The translations under genes and the position numbers were made by a program. Below the pieces are notes generated by a model. It did no database searches, was not told where the DNA came from, and was given only the letters and a program-made list of their open reading frames with translations. Below are positions 59,801-64,000 of a stretch of DNA of 64,000 bases, in pieces; positions within the stretch are counted from its first letter, which is position 1, and each line of letters opens with the position of its first letter. This DNA comes from Zhengella sedimenti (GTDB taxonomy: Bacteria > Pseudomonadota > Alphaproteobacteria > Rhizobiales > Rhizobiaceae), in NCBI RefSeq assembly GCF_046506625.1, contig NZ_JBKFFP010000003.1:490257-554256 (forward strand). Direction: 5' to 3'.

Positions 59801-62800
59801 CACGGTCAATGACGGTTCCAGCGATATCGCGACACTGACCACGGTGGTCGACGGCACCGGCAACTGGTCGATCACGCCGGCCACGCCGCTGGTCTCGGAG
59901 ACAGGCACGCACACGCTCACCTTCACCGCCACCCAGACTGACATCGCCGGCAATGAATCCGGTGTGTCGGGCACGCAGACCGTCAATCTCGATTTCTCGC
60001 CGGAAGTGCTCGGCTACGTCGACAACTCCAACACATATGCTGGCGATAAAGTGAACGACGGCACCGGCTCCGTGGTCGAAAACGCCGACGGCGCGCCGGG
60101 CGAGAACACCGGCTTCATCACCACCACCGGCGACATCCTGTTCGAGGACCTGCCCACCGGCCAGACCTACACCGTTTCCGTTTCGCCGGGGGCGGGCGCT
60201 GTCGGCCTGTTCCAGGCCGGCATCAGCGACGATACGCTTGCCGACACAAACGGCGCGGTGACCTGGACCTATCAATACGACGCGGCGGCCGCCGACCAGT
60301 TGGCCGAAGGCCAGACGATCACGTCCACCTTCAATGTCACCATCACGGACAGCAATGGCGACTCGACCACCGAGACCATTACCGTCACCATTGTCGGCAC
60401 GAACGATGCGCCGGTGATCGAGGTTGTCGGAACAGACTCGGATTCCGCCTCGCATACCGAGGATGATGCCGGGTTCACCGCTTCCGGCACGCTGTCGGTT
60501 TCCGACGTTGACACGACCGATGCGGTGAACGCCACCGTAACGGGTGTCGTGTCGTCCGGAACGGGAGCGGACGATCTGCCGGTCGGCCTCGATAATGCAG
60601 CGCTTCTAAGCTTGCTCACGGTCGGGACAAACCCGGTCATCGCTGGCGGTTCGACCTCCGGCACGATCGACTGGTCCTTCGACAGCGGCGGCGAAGCCTT
60701 CGATTTCCTCGATGCCGGCGACGAGCTTGTCCTGACCTACACGATCCAGGTCGACGACGGTTCCGGCACCGGCAACGCGACCGCTACGCAAGAGGTGACC
60801 ATCACCATCACCGGCACGAACGACGCGGCGGTCGTGACCGGCACTTCGACCGGCGCGGTGACGGAGGATGCCGGCACGCCGGCAACCGGTGACCTCGACC
60901 ACACCGATGCCGACAGCGACGATGCCGACGATGCCTGGAACACCACGGTGGTGACCCAGGGCACCTACGGCACGCTGACGATGAATGCCGATGGTACGTG
61001 GAGCTATGTGCTCGACGACACCAACACGGCGGTCGATGTTCTGGATGCGGGCGATCCGCTCCAGGACACGATCGTGGTGGCGACAACCGACGGCACCGAG
61101 CACACGATCACCATCGACATCACCGGTGCCGACGACGCGGCGGTAATCACGGCGGACACGACGGGTGCGGTGACGGAAGGCGATGTCGGCGATCCGGCTG
61201 TGACGGCAACGGGTTCGATCGCGGTGTCGGATGTGGACGGCGACGACAATCCGAGCTTCTCCAGTGTGACGGCGGCGGGCACCTACGGTTCGATCGCGGT
61301 CAACCCGGCCGGTGATACCTGGACCTACACGCTGGACCAATCGGCGGTTCAGGACCTGGATGACGGTGACATCGTCCATGACGTGATCACGCTGACCGAC
61401 TCGGAAGGCAACACCGTCGATATCGACATCACGATCACCGGCACGAATGACGCAGCGGTGGTGACCGGCACTTCGACGGGCGCGGTGACGGAGGATGCCG
61501 GCACGCCGGCAACCGGTGACCTCGACCATACCGATGTCGACGGCAACGATGCCGACGATGCCTGGAACACCACGGTGGTGACACAGGGCAGCTACGGCAC
61601 GCTGACGATGAACGCCGACGGCACGTGGAGCTATGTGCTCGACGACGCCAACCCGGCGGTCGACGAACTGGATGCGGGCGATCCGCTTCAGGACACGATC
61701 GTGGTGGCGACAACCGACGGCACCGAGCATACGATCACCATCGACATCACCGGCACGAACGATGCGGCGGTCGTGACCGGCGACTCGACCGGCGCGGTGA
61801 CGGAGGATGCCGGCACGCCGGCGACGGGCAACCTCGATCACACCGATGTCGACGGCGACGATGCCGACGATGCCTGGAACACAACGGTGGTGACGCAGGG
61901 CAGCTACGGCACGCTGACGATGAACGCGGACGGCACGTGGAGCTATGCGCTCGACGACTCCAACCCGGCGGTCGATGTTCTGGATGCGGGCGATCCGCTT
62001 CAGGACACGATCGTGGTGGCGACAACCGACGGCACCGAGCACACGATCACCATCGACATCACCGGCGCGGACGACGACGCCGTCATCACGGCGGACACGA
62101 CGGGCGCGGTGACGGAAGGCGATGTCGGCGATCCGGCTGTGACGGCGACGGGTTCGATTGCCGTGTCCGACGTCGATGGCGACGACAATCCGAGCTTCTC
62201 CGGTGTGACGGCGACGGGCACCTACGGGTCGGTCGCAGTCAACCTGGCCGGTGATACCTGGACCTACACGCTGGACCAGTCGCTCGTGCAGGACCTCAAT
62301 CCGGGCGAGATCGTCCATGACGTAGTGACGCTGACGGATTCGGAAGGGAACACCGTCGATATCGATATCACCATCAACGGCACGAATGACGCGCCGGTTG
62401 TCTCCGGGCCTGTCACGGACACTACAAACGACCAGGCTGCGCCGCTCACCGTCGATCTGCTTGCCAATGCCAGCGATGCGGATGCGGGCGGAACGCTTGG
62501 CGACGATCTGGATGTCGCGAGCGTTTCGATCACCGGACTTGTGGATGGGAGCACTGCGTGGGCCGAGACGATCGATTACACAGTGGATCCCGAAACGGGC
62601 GAACTGGTCATCGATCCGACCCAGTTCAACAGCCTTGACGAAACGCAGACGGTGGTTCTCACGGTCACCTACAACGTGGTGGATGAGGACGGCGCTGTAA
62701 CGCCTGCCACGGCGACGGTCACCGTCAACGGAACGAACGATGCGCCCTTTGTCATCGGGACGACCGGGCTGGAGGATTCCGTCACGGAGATCGAGGACGG

Positions 62801-64000
62801 CAGCACGACGCCGGCCGAAGGTACTCCCCTCACGACTTCGGGCACCATTGAATTCGACGATCCGGAACTGGCCGATACGCACAGCGTTTCGATCACGCCG
62901 TCCACCGGCGGCTATATCGGTACGCTCAGCGGCGGATTCTCGGGTTCGGCCACCGGAGCGGGGACCGGCGAAATCACCTGGACATTCACGGTCAGCGATG
63001 CCGTGATCGACCAGCTGGGCGAAGGCGACACCATCACCCAGACCTATGACCTCGTCATAACCGACAATCACGGCGCGTCGACGACGGGCGAAACCATCAC
63101 CATCACCATCACCGGCACCAACGACCGGCCGGTCATCAGTTCCGTCACGACGCCGCTCGATGTCACCGAGGCCACGGATGCATCAGCGCAGACCGTCTCG
63201 GTCAGTGGCGACCTGACTGTCTCCGACGACGATCATGGCGGCACCTTCACCGGGGGCACCTCCACGGCCGATGTGCTCACGGCGTCGGTCACGGGCGATG
63301 CCACCTGGAGCTACACGCCCGACGGAGGAACCCCCACGACGCTGCCGTCAGGTGTCAGCATCGCGACGCTGATCGCAGCGGGCAATATCGTGTTCACGGG
63401 GAACGATGCCAGTGCAACCGGCTCGGCCCAGACCATCGGCTACGACTACACCGCGACGGACGATCTCGACTGGCTGGGCGAAGGCGATGAGCTGGTCCTG
63501 ACCTATGAGGTCGTCGTTACGGACGATTCCGGCGCCTCCGACGCCGAATCGGCCACCCAGACCATCACGATCACGATCAACGGCACGAATGACGCGCCTG
63601 AAGTGACGGCGATTGTCTCGGCTGCCGACGAGGGCGATGCGTCCTACACGCTGGACCTGCTAGAAAACGCCACGGATGCCGACACGGGAGAGACGGCGAC
63701 GCTGACAATCAGCGGGGTGGAATATACCGTCGATGGCGGTTCCTCGAGCACAACGCCGCCCGCGGGCGTGAGCCTGTCCGGTACGATGCTGGCGGTCGAT
63801 CCTGCCGATCCGGCCTATGATTACCTGGCCGAGGGCGAAGATCTCGTCATCACGGTCAGCTATGACGTGGTGGACGAGCATGGTGCATCCACGCCGCAGA
63901 CTGCGACGGTGACGATCACCGGCACGAACGACGCGCCGGTTGTCGCCGCGGTGACGGGCTCGGCCAGCGAGGACGGTCCGGCGATCACGGTCTCGGCCGA
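56874..64000 (+). CDS. Giant Ig-like/VCBS-repeat surface protein (3' end outside window)
   Basis: The frame is open from the ATG at 56874 to the right edge: at least 2,375 codons, including 33 unread codons of N. There is no Sec signal; residues 1-185 form a unique domain (FTFDNLNTTDYSNFWWGL), followed by bacterial Ig-like repeats (APVITGTAS..., SDSGDSDSDDLTNDNTPTF units near 58090, 58440 and 59400) and then about ten VCBS/tandem-95 units marked by GTNDAPV or GTNDAAV from about 60390 on. The composition is very acidic, rich in Asp, Thr, Gly and Val and nearly free of Cys, as in Ca-binding, type I-secreted adhesins such as LapA/BapA. Secretion genes and a C-terminal RTX signal should lie beyond the window. 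A biofilm or attachment role is inferred. Confidence 0.9.
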   Translation, partial: MTILGPIYPAPGGNTFSSDGGNPGRDGGVVFTFDNLNTTDYSNFWWGLTGMGLAMDGSIDQALETLSFDSIIGGQQVAVWVGQTSAPGIAGTVYTRLVATIESGSGGAVWELASDDGLSGGPGQVIDLDETVTGFTVRIELQASFDSSFATYDSFLDFYDNNSTGDSGAISEFGGTFFAEPSDTTPPAEPTVDPLYSGADTAPVITGTASTEAGVTTTVSVGGATWTVTPDGAGNWTLDLSTPPDSGTYSPETQGFNDVTVTSTDAAGNTSSDTSSNELEINIMAPSIVSVTSSSPVISEADASTGTITITVVFDQSMNTQPTVTPVISFPDEDPSSTISYVSGSWSTTTSANDTYTFTFSVTDANIDLSDVDVEITNARSFTGDNLPDTTVIDVFSIDTLIADVPAAPDLVAASDSGDSDSDDLTNDNTPTFDVAIPATGLEVGDTVELIDTSNGDAVIATYTINGSELGTTIQLTASTLADGDHTIAVRFSDPAGNTRTGTELTVDVDTTVPSLAAPDLVVASDSGSSDSDNLTNDTTPTFSVDVSGAEAGDVVELLVGGASLSPAVTYTVTGSETGPVELTAGTLSGDASYDFTVQITDAAGNSFTSPATTITLDTTVPAPGVALATDSGVAADGQTNDATVNVXXXXXXXXXXXXXXXXXXXXXXXXXXXXXXXXXYNVAVRQTDDAGNTSAETTATYELDTTVANPVAPDLISDLANDTGSSNSDDVTNNDSPQFIINLSPPGVGTLEAGDIVQLTSGGVVYGEYVATGLEGNSITIAVGDTVPGSSTVVATSLPEGTTSLATTVIDPAGNTSTGPTLDVTLDTTIATLGAPDLVPASDSGDSDSDNLTNDDTPTFSIDVSGAEAGDVVELLVGGASLSPAVTYVVTGSETGPVELTAGTLSGDGSYDFTVSITDAAGNTTTSPATTITVDTTAPVAPVITGTTHDTLGDGINDATPTISGTGEAGATVTVTVNDGSSDIATLTTVVDGTGNWSITPATPLVSETGTHTLTFTATQTDIAGNESGVSGTQTVNLDFSPEVLGYVDNSNTYAGDKVNDGTGSVVENADGAPGENTGFITTTGDILFEDLPTGQTYTVSVSPGAGAVGLFQAGISDDTLADTNGAVTWTYQYDAAAADQLAEGQTITSTFNVTITDSNGDSTTETITVTIVGTNDAPVIEVVGTDSDSASHTEDDAGFTASGTLSVSDVDTTDAVNATVTGVVSSGTGADDLPVGLDNAALLSLLTVGTNPVIAGGSTSGTIDWSFDSGGEAFDFLDAGDELVLTYTIQVDDGSGTGNATATQEVTITITGTNDAAVVTGTSTGAVTEDAGTPATGDLDHTDADSDDADDAWNTTVVTQGTYGTLTMNADGTWSYVLDDTNTAVDVLDAGDPLQDTIVVATTDGTEHTITIDITGADDAAVITADTTGAVTEGDVGDPAVTATGSIAVSDVDGDDNPSFSSVTAAGTYGSIAVNPAGDTWTYTLDQSAVQDLDDGDIVHDVITLTDSEGNTVDIDITITGTNDAAVVTGTSTGAVTEDAGTPATGDLDHTDVDGNDADDAWNTTVVTQGSYGTLTMNADGTWSYVLDDANPAVDELDAGDPLQDTIVVATTDGTEHTITIDITGTNDAAVVTGDSTGAVTEDAGTPATGNLDHTDVDGDDADDAWNTTVVTQGSYGTLTMNADGTWSYALDDSNPAVDVLDAGDPLQDTIVVATTDGTEHTITIDITGADDDAVITADTTGAVTEGDVGDPAVTATGSIAVSDVDGDDNPSFSGVTATGTYGSVAVNLAGDTWTYTLDQSLVQDLNPGEIVHDVVTLTDSEGNTVDIDITINGTNDAPVVSGPVTDTTNDQAAPLTVDLLANASDADAGGTLGDDLDVASVSITGLVDGSTAWAETIDYTVDPETGELVIDPTQFNSLDETQTVVLTVTYNVVDEDGAVTPATATVTVNGTNDAPFVIGTTGLEDSVTEIEDGSTTPAEGTPLTTSGTIEFDDPELADTHSVSITPSTGGYIGTLSGGFSGSATGAGTGEITWTFTVSDAVIDQLGEGDTITQTYDLVITDNHGASTTGETITITITGTNDRPVISSVTTPLDVTEATDASAQTVSVSGDLTVSDDDHGGTFTGGTSTADVLTASVTGDATWSYTPDGGTPTTLPSGVSIATLIAAGNIVFTGNDASATGSAQTIGYDYTATDDLDWLGEGDELVLTYEVVVTDDSGASDAESATQTITITINGTNDAPEVTAIVSAADEGDASYTLDLLENATDADTGETATLTISGVEYTVDGGSSSTTPPAGVSLSGTMLAVDPADPAYDYLAEGEDLVITVSYDVVDEHGASTPQTATVTITGTNDAPVVAAVTGSASEDGPAITVSA
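58815..58913. other. Assembly gap (99 N)
   Basis: A run of 99 unread bases lies in the Ig-like part of the giant gene. The length is a multiple of three and the reading frame continues correctly after it, which suits a real 33-codon gap, but the size may be an estimate in a repeat that did not assemble. Confidence 0.95.
60834..62399 (+). repeat. Five tandem VCBS units of two near-identical types (A-B-A-A-B)
   Basis: Within the giant gene, units of 312 bp (type A: 60834-61145, 61461-61772, 61773-62084) and 315 bp (type B: 61146-61460, 62085-62399) alternate as A-B-A-A-B. Type A begins VTGTSTGAVTEDAGTPATG and type B ITADTTGAVTEGDVGDPAV. Copies of one type are almost identical at DNA level over long stretches, so recent duplication or gene conversion is likely. 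Confidence 0.85.

Noticed and set aside
60834..62399. Regular repeats that could suggest a CRISPR array or satellite
   Set aside because: Units are over 300 bp, in frame and protein-coding (VCBS domains), with no short repeat/unique spacer pattern.
60606..63071. 821-codon open frame on the - strand inside the giant gene
   Set aside because: It is the antisense of repeated VCBS units in G+C-rich DNA; the + frame has clear, conserved domains throughout, and the - product is low-complexity Arg/His/Asp repeat without family features.

Overview
The window is G+C-rich chromosomal DNA that reads as alphaproteobacterial: N-ATPase operon tail, class I PHA synthase, AtuA-type acyl-CoA catabolism, TIGR00730/beta-CASP pair, and very dense gene packing with ATGA/GTGA/TTGA start-stop overlaps. 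I do not commit to a genus. A 99-base run of N inside a repetitive gene shows it is draft assembly sequence. No rRNA, tRNA, CRISPR array, transposase or prophage gene was seen.

Region 1 (1-8213, all +) is an energy and storage block: the end of an alternative (N-type) F1Fo ATPase operon (alpha, gamma), a LOG-like Rossmann protein, a beta-CASP metallo-beta-lactamase-fold protein, a class I PHA synthase and an MFS transporter.

Region 2 (8300-33359) is the most interesting part: about 23 genes in alternating short operons that look like one surface-glycolipid system. A seven-gene + operon (17071-24839) encodes an ABC-2 polysaccharide permease, two different Wzt-like ATPases, an inositol-3-phosphate synthase, and paralogues of LptB and of the two LptF/LptG permeases. 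Around it lie a CDP-alcohol phosphotransferase with a complete catalytic motif, a PgpA-type phosphatase, a NodB-fold deacetylase, four glycosyltransferases (one with a PIG-A/PimA-like N-terminus), a PlsC-type acyltransferase, a dedicated ACP + ketosynthase + MaoC trio, a lipid-kinase-family protein, two alkaline-phosphatase-superfamily head-group transferases, a sulfotransferase, and a GMC oxidoreductase with a small Tat-signal partner. No undecaprenyl-phosphate sugar transferase and no O-antigen ligase are present. My inference is a glycan built on an inositol phospholipid (formally GPI- or lipoglycan-like), decorated in the periplasm and carried outward by its own Lpt-like machine.

Region 3 (33398-55423) is acyl-CoA catabolism. 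A long - operon (41669 down to 33398, possibly running on into the last glycosyltransferase) carries crotonase, AtuA-family protein, biotin carboxylase, biotin carrier, carboxyltransferase, an HCCA-isomerase-like protein, a PaaG-like isomerase and a transglutaminase-fold protein. Divergent from it are acyl-CoA dehydrogenase, SDR and MaoC hydratase (+). Then come an acyl-CoA ligase, TetR regulator and crotonase (-), and divergent from those a Liv-type ABC transporter with a second acyl-CoA ligase embedded (+), followed by a nitronate-monooxygenase-family flavoprotein. The two divergent promoter regions share a palindromic AAGAGATTT-core element, a candidate site for the TetR protein.

Region 4 (55424-64000) holds a LuxR-type regulator, a 536-bp AT-rich intergenic region, and the first 2,375 codons of a giant acidic Ig-like/VCBS-repeat surface protein that runs off the right edge.
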